Below are positions 33,122-40,749 of a stretch of DNA of 64,000 nt, piece by piece. Under the pieces are notes generated by a model. The model searched no databases, had not been told where the DNA came from, and was given only the letters and a program-made list of their open reading frames with translations. Within the stretch, counting starts at the first letter, position 1. Each line of letters begins with the position of its first letter. The stretch spans positions 4,504,001-4,568,000 of the forward strand of contig NZ_CP050954.1 of assembly GCF_012273015.1 (NCBI RefSeq). Reading direction: 5' to 3'. The position numbers and the translations under genes are program-made. Source of the stretch: Hymenobacter sp. BT18. GTDB lineage: Bacteria > Bacteroidota > Bacteroidia > Cytophagales > Hymenobacteraceae.

Positions 33122-34534
33122 CTAGATGGCCGTGTTGGGGTCGAACTGCTCGAGGTAGTCGGCTACCTTGCGCACGAACATGCCACCCAGTGAACCATCC
33201 ACCACGCGGTGGTCGTAGGAGTGCGAGAGGAACATGAAGTGGCGGATGCCAATCAGGTCACCCTGAGGGGTTTCTATTACGGCCGGCTTCTTCTTGATGG
33301 CCCCCACAGCCATGATGGCCACCTGGGGCTGCATGATGATGGGCGTGCCCATCACGTTGCCGAAAGAGCCTACGTTCGACAGGGTATAGGTACCATTTTC
33401 CAGGTCCTCGGGCTTGAGCTTGTTGGCCCGGGCGCGGGCGGCCAGGTCGTTTACGCGCTTGGTCAGGCCGTTCAGGTTCAACTGGTCGGCGTTGTGAATC
33501 ACGGGCACGATGAGGTTGCCCGAAGGCAAGGCCACAGCTACGCCCACGTTGATGTCGCGCTTCTTGATGATGTAGTCCCCATCTACCGACACGTTGATGT
33601 TGGGGAAGTCCTGGATAGCGCGGGCAATGGCCTGCACGAAGATGGGCGTGAAGGTGAGGTTTTCGCCCTCGCGCTTTTTGTAGGCATCCTTGTGCTTGTT
33701 GCGCCAGTTCACGATTTCGGTCACGTCGGCTTCCACGAAGCTCGTCACGTGGGGCGAAATGCGCTTGGAGTCCACCATGCGCTGGGCAATCATCTTGCGC
33801 ATCCGGTCCATTTCCACCAGCTCCTGCCCACCACTTACGGAAGGCGCGGGCTTGCTGGCAGGGGCTGGGGAAGCAGCAGGCTTACCTGCCGGGGCGGCGG
33901 GTGCTGCTGGAGCCGCTTGGGGGGCGGGCGTCGGAGTGGCAACGGGGGCCGAAGCTGCCGTGGAGGCTGCGGTGGGCGCAGGTGCGGCGGCCAGGGGCTT
34001 TTTACCACCAGCTACGTAATCGAGGATGTCTTTCTTGGTGACGCGGCCCTCGGAGCCGGTGCCGGGCAGGCACTCCAGGTCCGCCATTGAAATGCCTTCT
34101 TCGCGGGCAATGCTGAGCACCAGCGGGGAGTAGAAACGGCCGGGCTGGGGCTGAGCTGCAGCAGTTTGCTGCTGAGCCTGCGGGTCGTGCGGCTCGGGCA
34201 GGTAAGGTACCTCGGGAGCAAAGGTGCCAGTGCTGGCAGCAGGCTCGGCAGCGGGAGCCGGAGCGGTGGGTGCCGCTGCGCCAGCGCTGGCCGTGTCGGT
34301 TTCGATGATGGCAATGGGCGCGCCCACAGCTACTACCTGGCCTTCCTGCACCAGGATTTCCTGCAGCACGCCGGCGTGAATGGCGGGTACCTCGGTATCT
34401 ACCTTGTCGGTAGCTACTTCCAGCACCGACTCGTCCTGCTCAATGGCTTCACCTACTTGTTTGAGCCATTTCAGGACGGTGCCTTCCATAATGCTTTCGC
34501 CCATTTTGGGCATCACCATTTCCACTCGTGCCAT
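33122..34534 (-). CDS. 2-oxo acid dehydrogenase dihydrolipoyl acyltransferase (E2)
   Basis: This 470-residue E2 core subunit of a 2-oxo acid dehydrogenase complex transfers acyl groups from lipoyl-lysine to CoA. The N-terminal lipoyl domain carries Lys44 in EVATDKVDTEVP. An Ala/Pro linker (about 80-135) leads to the E1/E3-binding domain (about 137-175, SPLVLSIAREEGISMADL). A second Ala/Pro-rich linker follows, then the catalytic domain (about 235-470) with the HRVVDG active site near residue 440. One lipoyl domain and the DKVDTE motif favour a branched-chain-type E2, but no E1 or E3 genes lie nearby, so the substrate is open. A -7 box lies about 97 bases upstream. Confidence 0.93.
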   Translation of the reverse strand: MARVEMVMPKMGESIMEGTVLKWLKQVGEAIEQDESVLEVATDKVDTEVPAIHAGVLQEILVQEGQVVAVGAPIAIIETDTASAGAAAPTAPAPAAEPAASTGTFAPEVPYLPEPHDPQAQQQTAAAQPQPGRFYSPLVLSIAREEGISMADLECLPGTGSEGRVTKKDILDYVAGGKKPLAAAPAPTAASTAASAPVATPTPAPQAAPAAPAAPAGKPAASPAPASKPAPSVSGGQELVEMDRMRKMIAQRMVDSKRISPHVTSFVEADVTEIVNWRNKHKDAYKKREGENLTFTPIFVQAIARAIQDFPNINVSVDGDYIIKKRDINVGVAVALPSGNLIVPVIHNADQLNLNGLTKRVNDLAARARANKLKPEDLENGTYTLSNVGSFGNVMGTPIIMQPQVAIMAVGAIKKKPAVIETPQGDLIGIRHFMFLSHSYDHRVVDGSLGGMFVRKVADYLEQFDPNTAI

Positions 34535-34630
34535 GCGTAATCAGAAAATGTAAAGTTGGGGGGGATTGGGTTGGGGGCAGAACTGCAGCTCCGGTCCACT
34601 AAGTTTGGGTGGGTGGGCCGAAAAACCGGT

Positions 34631-34638
34631 CAAAGGTA
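34631..34638 (-). promoter_or_regulatory. Probable -7 box (TACCTTTG) of the E2 gene
   Basis: The minus strand reads TACCTTTG between the cinA stop and the E2 start. It ends 97 bases before the E2 ATG at 34534, predicting a leader of about 90 bases. Confidence 0.45.
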
Positions 34639-34691
34639 GCCTTTTTGGCTTGGCGCGCCAATGCCGATTCCAAACCAGCCTTGGCAGACTG

Positions 34692-35948
34692 CTACTCGGC
34701 GGCGGGCAGGCTGAGGCGCAGCAGATTGAGCAGGGCGTGGGTCACATACTCGATGTTGAGCTGGCGGCTGCGGTTGAATACGATTTTGCGAGTCACGGTC
34801 CGATGCGCGTCGGCGTAGGCCAGCCAGAAGGTGCCCACGGGCTTTTCCTCCGAGCCGCCGTCGGGGCCGGCAATGCCGCTGGTAGCCAGGGCCACGTCGG
34901 TGCCCAGGTGCTGACGGGCGCCTTCGGCCATCTGGCGCACCACTTCCTCGCTCACGGCTCCATGTGCAGCCAGGGTTTCAGGTAGTACCCCCAGCTGACT
35001 GATTTTGATGTCGTTATGATAAGCAATAACGCTGCCCCGGAAATACCGGGAGCTACCTGCTACGCTCGTGAGCTTATGGGCCAGGTAGCCGCCGGTGCAA
35101 CTCTCGGCAGTGGCTACCGTGAGGCCCCGTGCGGCCAGCAGCTGGCCCACGGCCTGCTCCAGCGGAATGTCGGTTTCGGCGAAGATGTGCTGGCCGAGCT
35201 TCTCGCGCAAAGCTGGCAGCAAGGCTTCCATACGGCCGCGCAGGTTGGGCTGGCCGTCGTCGGTGCCGGTGAGGCGCAGGCGCACAGCCCCCAAGGAGGG
35301 CAGGTAAGCCAGCTTCACGTTGGCCGGCAGGGCATCTTCCCAGTCGGCAATCTGCTCGGCCAGCATCGACTCGCCCAGGCCCGCGGTCTGCACCACGATG
35401 TGCTCGATGGGCGGCACCTGAAAGTGGGCGGCCAGGCGCGGGAGCACGGTGTCCGTCATCATACGCTTCATTTCGAACGGCACCCCGGGCATGCTCACAA
35501 ATACGGTACCCTGGTCCTCGAACCACATACCCGGCGCCGTGCCCAGGGCGTTGGGCACGGGCACGCAGGAAGCGGGCAGAAACGCCTGCTGGCGGTTCAC
35601 CTCCGTGACGGGCCGGTTGAAGCGGGCGAAAATAGCCTCCACATTGCGCAAGGAGGGCTCGTCGAGCACCAGCTCCGTGTTGAAGTAGCGCGTGAGGATG
35701 TGCTTGGTCAGGTCGTCCTTGGTGGGGCCCAGGCCGCCGGTGGTCAGCACCACGTTGGCGCGGGTGCGGGCCAAGTCCAGCGCCGTCACGATTTCGTCGG
35801 CGCGGTCCGAAACGCTCGTTATTTGCCGCACCCGGATGCCGAGCTTGCCCAGCTCCTGACCCAGAAAGGCCGAGTTGGTGTCGATAACCTGGCCGTAAAG
35901 AAGTTCGTCGCCGATGGTAATGATTTCGGCCGTGGGGACTGATTGCAT
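34692..35948 (-). CDS. cinA: CinA-like competence/damage-inducible protein (NMN amidohydrolase)
   Basis: This 418-residue two-domain CinA protein has an N-terminal molybdopterin-binding-like domain (about 1-170, with EIITIGDELLYGQVIDTNS and VLTTGGLGPTKDDLT). The C-terminal PncC domain (about 260-418, with VATAESCTGGYLAHKLTSVAGSS and TSGIAGPDGGSEEKPVGTFW) removes the amide from nicotinamide mononucleotide in pyridine salvage. The N-terminal half is often an ADP-ribose pyrophosphatase-like domain. The start is the ATG at 35948 (MQSVPTAEIITIG); the long upstream extension is encoded by the palindrome and is not family sequence. Confidence 0.93.
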   Translation of the reverse strand: MQSVPTAEIITIGDELLYGQVIDTNSAFLGQELGKLGIRVRQITSVSDRADEIVTALDLARTRANVVLTTGGLGPTKDDLTKHILTRYFNTELVLDEPSLRNVEAIFARFNRPVTEVNRQQAFLPASCVPVPNALGTAPGMWFEDQGTVFVSMPGVPFEMKRMMTDTVLPRLAAHFQVPPIEHIVVQTAGLGESMLAEQIADWEDALPANVKLAYLPSLGAVRLRLTGTDDGQPNLRGRMEALLPALREKLGQHIFAETDIPLEQAVGQLLAARGLTVATAESCTGGYLAHKLTSVAGSSRYFRGSVIAYHNDIKISQLGVLPETLAAHGAVSEEVVRQMAEGARQHLGTDVALATSGIAGPDGGSEEKPVGTFWLAYADAHRTVTRKIVFNRSRQLNIEYVTHALLNLLRLSLPAAE

Positions 35949-35955
35949 GGAAAAA

Positions 35956-36058
35956 AGAGTTTCTAGTTGCTGGTTTCTAGTTTCGGGTTCTTGCTTCGGG
36001 TTGCGCGTCAATGTTGATACAAACAACTAGAAACCCGAAACTAGAAACCCGAAACTCA
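35956..36058. repeat. Word-repeat palindrome F (AGAAACC/CGAAACT words)
   Basis: The spacer between divergent cinA and the DUF4197 gene holds a left arm (35956-36004, GTTTCTAGTTTCGGGTTC...) and a right arm (36024-36058) of 7-bp words alternating AGAAACC and CGAAACT. A 19-base loop separates them. The same words recur at 57238-57308. Confidence 0.85.
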
Positions 36059-36134
36059 AAAAATATTGGTCCGGTTTATGCAAACGGGCGGACAAGGCTG
36101 CCGTACAGCCCACCGACCTTTGCCGCTTCGATTT

Positions 36135-36878
36135 ATGAAAAACTTTCGCTATTCACTGATTTTGGCCTTGGGGACCAGCCTAAGCTTCTCGGCCTGCGCC
36201 CAAACCATTACGCTGCCGCGCGTAGGTGGCATTACGCTGCCCAAGCCAACCTCGACCACCCAAACCGGGGCCGTCACCCAGCAGGAAGCTGCCAGCGGCC
36301 TGAAGGAAGCGCTGGTGCAGGGCATCAGCAAAGGCGCCGACCAGGCCTCACAGCAGGACGGCTTCTACCTCAACAACCTGATTCGTATTCCTTTCCCTGC
36401 CGATGCCCAGCGCGTGGCGACCACGCTCCGCAAGATCGGGCTGGGCGCGGAAGTTGATAAGTTTGAGTTAAGCTTAAATCGGGGCGCCGAAGATGCGGCC
36501 AAAAGTGCCAAGCCCATCTTTATTTCCGCCATCAAGAGCCTCACTTTTTCCGACGTGTGGAATATCCTGACAGGGGAGAAAGACGCGGCTACCCAGTACC
36601 TCAAGCGCACGACTACTACGCAGCTCACCACGGCCTTTAAGCCCATCATTCAGCAAAGCCTCGATAAGGTGGGCGCTACGCGCTACTACACCAGCCTCAC
36701 CACCCGCTACAACCAGATTCCGCTGGTGAAGCCCGTGCAGACCGACCTGAACCAGTACGCCACCGGCAAGGCCATTGATGGCCTGTTCACGCTTATTGCC
36801 CAGGAAGAAGCCAACATCCGCGAAAACCCCATTGCCCGCACCACCGAGCTGCTCAAGCGCGTATTCGGCCGGAAGTAG
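36135..36878 (+). CDS. DUF4197 family exported protein
   Basis: This 247-residue protein has a signal peptide (about 1-22, SLSFSACAQ), with a Cys at about 20 that is not a convincing lipobox. It belongs to the DUF4197 family, recognisable by VTQQEAASGLKEALVQGISKGADQASQQDGFYLNNLIRIPFP and the C-terminal QYATGKAIDGLFTLIAQEEANIRENPIARTTELLKRVFG. The fold is likely all-helical and periplasmic; the function is unknown. The start is ATG 36135, giving a clean signal peptide. It is divergent from cinA and followed by a terminator. Confidence 0.9.
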   Translation: MKNFRYSLILALGTSLSFSACAQTITLPRVGGITLPKPTSTTQTGAVTQQEAASGLKEALVQGISKGADQASQQDGFYLNNLIRIPFPADAQRVATTLRKIGLGAEVDKFELSLNRGAEDAAKSAKPIFISAIKSLTFSDVWNILTGEKDAATQYLKRTTTTQLTTAFKPIIQQSLDKVGATRYYTSLTTRYNQIPLVKPVQTDLNQYATGKAIDGLFTLIAQEEANIRENPIARTTELLKRVFGRK

Positions 36879-36886
36879 GCGGGAGG

Positions 36887-37040
36887 CTTTAGGGCTCAGG
36901 ATTTAGAAAACTTGTAGCAGATAACTAAAAAACGGAAGAAAAAGAAAGGCCCCGCAACAACCGTTGCGGGGCCTTTTCCATACACTCTAAGCTCTAAGCT
37001 CTAAGCTCTAAGCTCTAAGCTCTAAGCTCTAAGCTCTAAT
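36887..37040. repeat. Word-repeat element E with CTCTAAG heptamer array
   Basis: The right part (36985-37040) is eight head-to-tail 7-bp units: seven exact CTCTAAG and a last CTCTAAT. A weaker inverted left arm at 36887-36912 has words GCTTTAG, GGCTCAG, GATTTAG. A terminator hairpin lies between them. The array ends inside the last codons of the acidic-protein gene, giving its TAG stop (37036-37038, minus strand). Confidence 0.9.
36945..36978. terminator. Intrinsic terminator inside element E
   Basis: The stem AAAGGCCCCGCAAC (36945-36958) pairs with GTTGCGGGGCCTTT (36963-36976) with a 4-base loop and TTT following, and A-rich sequence before it. It can serve both the DUF4197 gene and the convergent acidic-protein gene. 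Confidence 0.9.
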
Positions 37041-37398
37041 AGTCATCATCGTCGTAGCGGCCTTTGCTTTTGCCGCGGCTGCCGCCGAAGCTGTCGTCAT
37101 CGTCAAGGTCGTCGTTGAAGTCATCGTCGTCATCGTCGCCGAATGAGCCAAAGCCGCTGCCGCTGTCGGGGTCTTCGGCGGCTTCGGCGGCCGTGAATTC
37201 TTCCTCCGTCATGCTCGCTAAGTCGAGGGCTTCGTCGTGGGAAGAGCCCGTGTCGCGCCACATCAGGTAGTCGGCATATTTGGCCGAGAGTTGGTCCTCC
37301 GAGGAGCCGCGGGTTTTGCCACCGCCGGCTTTGGCGAAGCTATCCAGCTCATCGTCGTCATCAAGGAAATCGTCGTCGAGGTTGTCGTATTGTCTCAT
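37036..37398 (-). CDS. Highly acidic protein, 120 residues
   Basis: I do not recognise a family. Asp and Glu are concentrated in two tracts: near the N-terminus (LDDDFLDDDDELD) and in the C-terminal third (FGDDDDDDFNDDLDDDD). Between them is a more ordinary segment (QLSAKYADYLMWRDTGSSHDEALDLASMTEEEF) that looks like a small helical domain. The tail is basic then acidic (SRGKSKGRYDDDDY). Low-complexity Gly/Ser linkers separate the parts. It is probably cytoplasmic and could act as a nucleic-acid mimic or ion-binding tail, but this is only inference. A -7 box lies 59 bases upstream. The last codons lie in a heptamer array. Confidence 0.7.
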   Translation of the reverse strand: MRQYDNLDDDFLDDDDELDSFAKAGGGKTRGSSEDQLSAKYADYLMWRDTGSSHDEALDLASMTEEEFTAAEAAEDPDSGSGFGSFGDDDDDDFNDDLDDDDSFGGSRGKSKGRYDDDDY

Positions 37399-37456
37399 GG
37401 CCTTGCTAGGGCAGTAAGGGTTGAAAATTCAAAGAAAGCAAGCCGTGCGTAGGCGG

Positions 37457-37464
37457 CAAAGATA
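37457..37464 (-). promoter_or_regulatory. Probable -7 box (TATCTTTG) of the acidic-protein gene
   Basis: The minus strand reads TATCTTTG, ending 58 bases before the ATG at 37398, and matches the Bacteroidota -7 consensus. Confidence 0.45.
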
Positions 37465-37592
37465 CGGGCAGAGCGGCCCCGAAGTTCAGTGGTCCGTGGC
37501 CGAACACCGGACGTTACAATTTAGGACAGAAAACCATTGCAGCGTGTGCGTAGCCATAATTCGGTGAAAATTTCTGCTGTAGCGTACTATAG

Positions 37593-38225
37593 TTACTGAG
37601 CGGGCCGGGCGCCAAAATCGGTAATCTGGAGGTGATGCTGGCAAAAATCGTATTCCTCCGGCACGTTGCTCGACACCAGCACCAGGCGCCCGGGCAGGGT
37701 ATTCCGGATGTGCTCCTGGTACCAGGCCACGCCCGTGCGGTCGAGGTTGGTGGTAGGCTCGTCGAGCAGCAGCAGGGGGGCTTCGGAGTACAGGGCCAGG
37801 GCCAGCTTGAGGCGCTGCTTCATGCCGGATGAAAAATCGCGCACCAGCTTGTGACGTGATTTTTCCAGGTACATCAGCTCAATCAGGCGGCTGGGGCTGT
37901 AGCCGGCCCGAAATGGTTTGAACCGGGCATGAAACTGCAGCAGCTCCAGCAGCGTGAGTTCCTCAATCAGCTCCAGATAGGGGGCCGCATAGGCCAGCAG
38001 CCCGGGCACGTTTTCCACCGGTACTGCCTGCCCCTTGAACGAGTACGTTACGGTCCCTTCCGACGCCAGCAGCTGCCCCGATAACGTGTTGAGCAGGGTG
38101 CTTTTGCCGGCCCCGTTAGGCCCCAGAATGGCCGTAGCCGTGCCCGGTTGAAAGGTGTGCGTCAGCCGGCGGAATATCCAGTCGCGCACGAAGCGTTTTC
38201 CCAACCCGGTAGCCTCAATCTGCAT
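37593..38225 (-). CDS. ABC transporter ATP-binding protein
   Basis: This 210-residue single ATPase has Walker A ILGPNGAGKSTL (about 33-44), the signature variant FSSGMKQRLKLALAL (about 130-144), and Walker B LLLLDEPTTNLD (about 150-161). The H-loop His is replaced by Asn in LVLVSSNVPEEYDF, unusual for an active exporter. No membrane partner gene is adjacent. It may be a stand-alone ATPase or use a permease elsewhere. It closes the lpx block on the minus strand, separated from lpxA by a word-repeat palindrome. Confidence 0.87.
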   Translation of the reverse strand: MQIEATGLGKRFVRDWIFRRLTHTFQPGTATAILGPNGAGKSTLLNTLSGQLLASEGTVTYSFKGQAVPVENVPGLLAYAAPYLELIEELTLLELLQFHARFKPFRAGYSPSRLIELMYLEKSRHKLVRDFSSGMKQRLKLALALYSEAPLLLLDEPTTNLDRTGVAWYQEHIRNTLPGRLVLVSSNVPEEYDFCQHHLQITDFGARPAQ

Positions 38226-38230
38226 GTTCG

Positions 38231-38309
38231 TTAAGCTGTTAGCTGATGGCTGTTAGCTGGTTGAAAAAGCCAACGGTTACTAGCCACCAGCTAACAGCTT
38301 ACTAGCAAC
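38231..38309. repeat. Word-repeat palindrome G (AGCTGTT words)
   Basis: The left arm (38231-38263) has words AGCTGTT, AGCTGAT, GGCTGTT, AGCTGGT; the right arm (38271-38309) is the inverse with AGCTAACAGC. The arm ends on the lpxA stop codon (38309-38311). The same words appear at 40619-40740. Confidence 0.8.
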
Positions 38310-39109
38310 TACTCGCCGCCCCCGTTGCCGTTGCGGGAATAGCCTTTGATAACGCCCCGGCCGGAGTTACGAATGAAGTTCACGACCTCATCCCGCTCGG
38401 GCGAAGGGGCCAGCTCCAGCTCAATCTGGTCGAGGGCCGCGTTGTTGTTCAGGCCACTGAGGAAAAGCAGGCGGTAGAGCTGCTGGATTTCGGCAATCTT
38501 CTGGTCGGAGAACCCCCGGCGGCGCAGGCCAATGGAGTTGATGCCCGCGTAGCTGAGCGGCTCCCGCCCCGCCTTTACGAAGGGCGGCACGTCCTTGCGA
38601 ATCAGGGAGCCGCCCGAAATCATGGCGTGGGCCCCGATGTGTACAAACTGGTGAATGGAAGAGGAACCCCCGATGATGGCGTAGTCGCCGATTTCTACGT
38701 GCCCGGCCACCTGCACCGTGTTGGCCAGAATGCAGTTGTTACCAATCACGCAGTCGTGGGCCACGTGCACGTAGGCCATAATCAGGCAGTTGGCGCCTAC
38801 TACCGTCTTGAGCTTGTCAATGGTGCCCCGGTTCACCGTCACGCACTCCCGAATCACGGTGTTGTCGCCGATGTGGGCCGTGGTCCGCTCACCGGCGAAC
38901 TTCAGGTCCTGCGGCATGGCGGCAATAACGGCGCCGGGAAAAATCTTGCAGTTCTTGCCAATGCGCGCCCCCGCCATAATGGTCACATTGGGGCCAATCC
39001 AGGTGCCTTCCCCGATTTCCACGTCTTTATCAATCGTGGTGAAGGGCTCAACGACGACATTCTGCGCAATAATTGCCTCGGGGTGGATGTAGGCGAGCGG
39101 CTGGTTCAT
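38309..39109 (-). CDS. lpxA: Acyl-ACP--UDP-N-acetylglucosamine O-acyltransferase
   Basis: This 266-residue LpxA protein performs the first committed step of lipid A synthesis, attaching a hydroxyacyl chain to the 3-position of UDP-GlcNAc. The N-terminal two-thirds is a left-handed parallel beta-helix of hexapeptide repeats, opening AYIHPEAIIAQNVVVEPF. The catalytic His lies in CILANTVQVAGHVEIGDYAIIGGSS (about 120-145), and the C-terminal helical part has GLRRRGFSDQKIAEIQQLYRLLF. It lies in the conserved order lpxD, lpxC/fabZ, lpxA, but each pair is separated by a palindrome of about 80-130 bases. Confidence 0.97.
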   Translation of the reverse strand: MNQPLAYIHPEAIIAQNVVVEPFTTIDKDVEIGEGTWIGPNVTIMAGARIGKNCKIFPGAVIAAMPQDLKFAGERTTAHIGDNTVIRECVTVNRGTIDKLKTVVGANCLIMAYVHVAHDCVIGNNCILANTVQVAGHVEIGDYAIIGGSSSIHQFVHIGAHAMISGGSLIRKDVPPFVKAGREPLSYAGINSIGLRRRGFSDQKIAEIQQLYRLLFLSGLNNNAALDQIELELAPSPERDEVVNFIRNSGRGVIKGYSRNGNGGGE

Positions 39110-39116
39110 TCGGTGG

Positions 39117-39224
39117 GTAATTAGTAATTAAGAATTAATAATTAAGAATTGTCTCAACGCCCAGGCAAACGGTGGTCGGCTGAGAATTATTCATTCCTAC
39201 TTATTAATTACTAATTGAAAATCA
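39117..39224. repeat. Word-repeat palindrome H (TAATTAG/TAATTAA words)
   Basis: The left arm (39117-39156) reads TAATTAG, TAATTAA, GAATTAA, TAATTAA in 7-bp register; the right arm (39181-39224) is an inverted, more degenerate copy. It fills the whole lpxA-lpxC/fabZ gap and ends on the lpxC/fabZ stop codon (39222-39224). It is strikingly AT-rich against the GC-rich surroundings. The same words occur at 52537-52642. Confidence 0.85.
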
Positions 39225-40616
39225 GGCGTCTTTGCGGACGATGCTGGCCGTCATTTCGGCCTCCATCACCACTTTGCCATTCACGAAGGCCTTGCCGCTC
39301 ATCTTGGCAATGCCGCGTTTGATAGGAGCCAACAACTGGCACTTGAAAATGATGGTGTCGCCGGGCAGAACTTTGCGGCGGAAGCGGCAGCTTTCGATGC
39401 CCATGAAGTAGGTCCAGTAGTTTTCGGGGTCGGGCACGGTGTTGAGTACCAGAATTCCGCCCGTCTGGGCCATGGCTTCAATCTGCAGCACGCCGGGCAT
39501 CACCGGGTTGCCGGGGAAGTGGCCCGGGAAAAACGGCTCGTTCATCGTCACGTTCTTCACGCCGGTTACCGTGTTGGCATCCAGGTGAATGATCTTGTCG
39601 ATGAGCAGGAAGGGGTAGCGGTGGGGCAGGATCTGGCTGATCTTGTTGATGTCCATCACCGGCTCCCGCGAGGGGTCGTACGTAGGCACCGGCGACGAAT
39701 TGGCCTCCAGCATCTTTTTCTTGATTTTCTTGGCAAAGGCCACGTTGGCCGCGTGCCCGGGCCGGGCCGCCAGGATCTGGCCTTTCAGCGGGCGGCCTAC
39801 CAGGGCCAGGTCCCCAATCAGGTCGAGGAGTTTGTGGCGGGCCGGCTCGTTTTTGTGGCGCAGGTCCACGTTGTTGAGGATGCCTTCCTTCTTCACCGCT
39901 ACTTTGGGCTTGCCCAGCATGGTGGCCAGTTCGCTCAGCTCCTCTTCGCTTACTACGCGGTCTACCACCACAATGGCATTGCTCAGATCACCGCCTTTGA
40001 TGAGGTTTTGCTTGTAGAGGGCTTCCAGCTCGTGCAGAAAGCAGAAGGTGCGTGAGCTGGAAATTTCGGAGGCAAACTGGGTGATATCGGTGAGGGACGC
40101 GTGCTGGGAGCCCAGCACGGGGGAGTTGTAGTCCACCATCACCGTTACGCGGTAGTCGTTCAGGGGCAGGCCGGCAATTTCCACGGCCCGCGGGTTGTCG
40201 ACAAACCGTATTTCGTCGGGAATTTCGAAGTAGTTGCGCAGGGCGTTCTGCTCTTCCAGGCCTACTTCCTGCAGGGGCTTGATAAACTCGTAGCTAGAGC
40301 CATCCATAATGGGCGGCTCGGGGCCATCGAGCTGAATCAGCACGTTATCGATCTGCAACCCTACCAAGGCGGCCAGCGTGTGCTCCACCGTGTTTACGCG
40401 GGCCCCGTTCTGCTCAATGGTTGTGCCGCGGCTCAGGTCCACTACGTTGTCTACGTCGGCGTCTACAATGGGCTGCCCGGGCAGGTCTACGCGCTGAAAT
40501 TTATACCCGTGGTTGATGGGCGCCGGGCAAAAGGTCATGGTAGCTACCACGCCGGTGTGCAGGCCAATGCCGCTTACCGTCACGGGAGCCTTAATGGTAT
40601 GTTGCTTGTCGTTCAT
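39222..40616 (-). CDS. lpxC/fabZ: Bifunctional UDP-3-O-acyl-GlcNAc deacetylase / 3-hydroxyacyl-ACP dehydratase
   Basis: This 464-residue fusion characteristic of Bacteroidota joins LpxC (about 1-300), the zinc deacetylase of lipid A synthesis, to FabZ (about 315-464), which dehydrates hydroxyacyl-ACP in fatty-acid elongation. LpxC zinc ligands are seen in NTVEHTLAAL, HKLLDLIGD and GHAANVAF. FabZ has ILPHRYPFLLIDKI and GHFPGNPVMPGVLQIEAMAQ with the catalytic Glu. The fusion balances use of hydroxyacyl-ACP between lipid A and membrane lipids. The start is ATG 40616 (MNDKQHTIKAPVTVSGIGLH); longer starts fall in the palindrome. Confidence 0.97.
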   Translation of the reverse strand: MNDKQHTIKAPVTVSGIGLHTGVVATMTFCPAPINHGYKFQRVDLPGQPIVDADVDNVVDLSRGTTIEQNGARVNTVEHTLAALVGLQIDNVLIQLDGPEPPIMDGSSYEFIKPLQEVGLEEQNALRNYFEIPDEIRFVDNPRAVEIAGLPLNDYRVTVMVDYNSPVLGSQHASLTDITQFASEISSSRTFCFLHELEALYKQNLIKGGDLSNAIVVVDRVVSEEELSELATMLGKPKVAVKKEGILNNVDLRHKNEPARHKLLDLIGDLALVGRPLKGQILAARPGHAANVAFAKKIKKKMLEANSSPVPTYDPSREPVMDINKISQILPHRYPFLLIDKIIHLDANTVTGVKNVTMNEPFFPGHFPGNPVMPGVLQIEAMAQTGGILVLNTVPDPENYWTYFMGIESCRFRRKVLPGDTIIFKCQLLAPIKRGIAKMSGKAFVNGKVVMEAEMTASIVRKDA

Positions 40617-40618
40617 TG

Positions 40619-40740
40619 ATAAGCTGTGAGCTGCTGGCGTTTTCGCGGTTAGCTGACGTTCAAAAAAATCGGAGAGGAGGGTGGTAAGGATCAAAAAGCT
40701 GTTAACCAATAACTAACAGCCATTCGTCAGCAGCTTCGCG
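40619..40740. repeat. Word-repeat palindrome I (AGCTGTT words)
   Basis: The left arm (40619-40659: AAGCTGTGAGCTGCTGGCG...) and the right arm (40697-40740: AGCTGTTAACC... with CTAACAGCC) are inverted and related to element G at 38231. The loop is 37 bases. It fills most of the gap between lpxC/fabZ and lpxD. Confidence 0.7.
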
Positions 40741-40749
40741 TCTGCAAAG

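Noticed and set aside
36985..37040. CRISPR-like array
   Set aside because: Units are 7 bp, contiguous and without spacers, and no cas genes are present.
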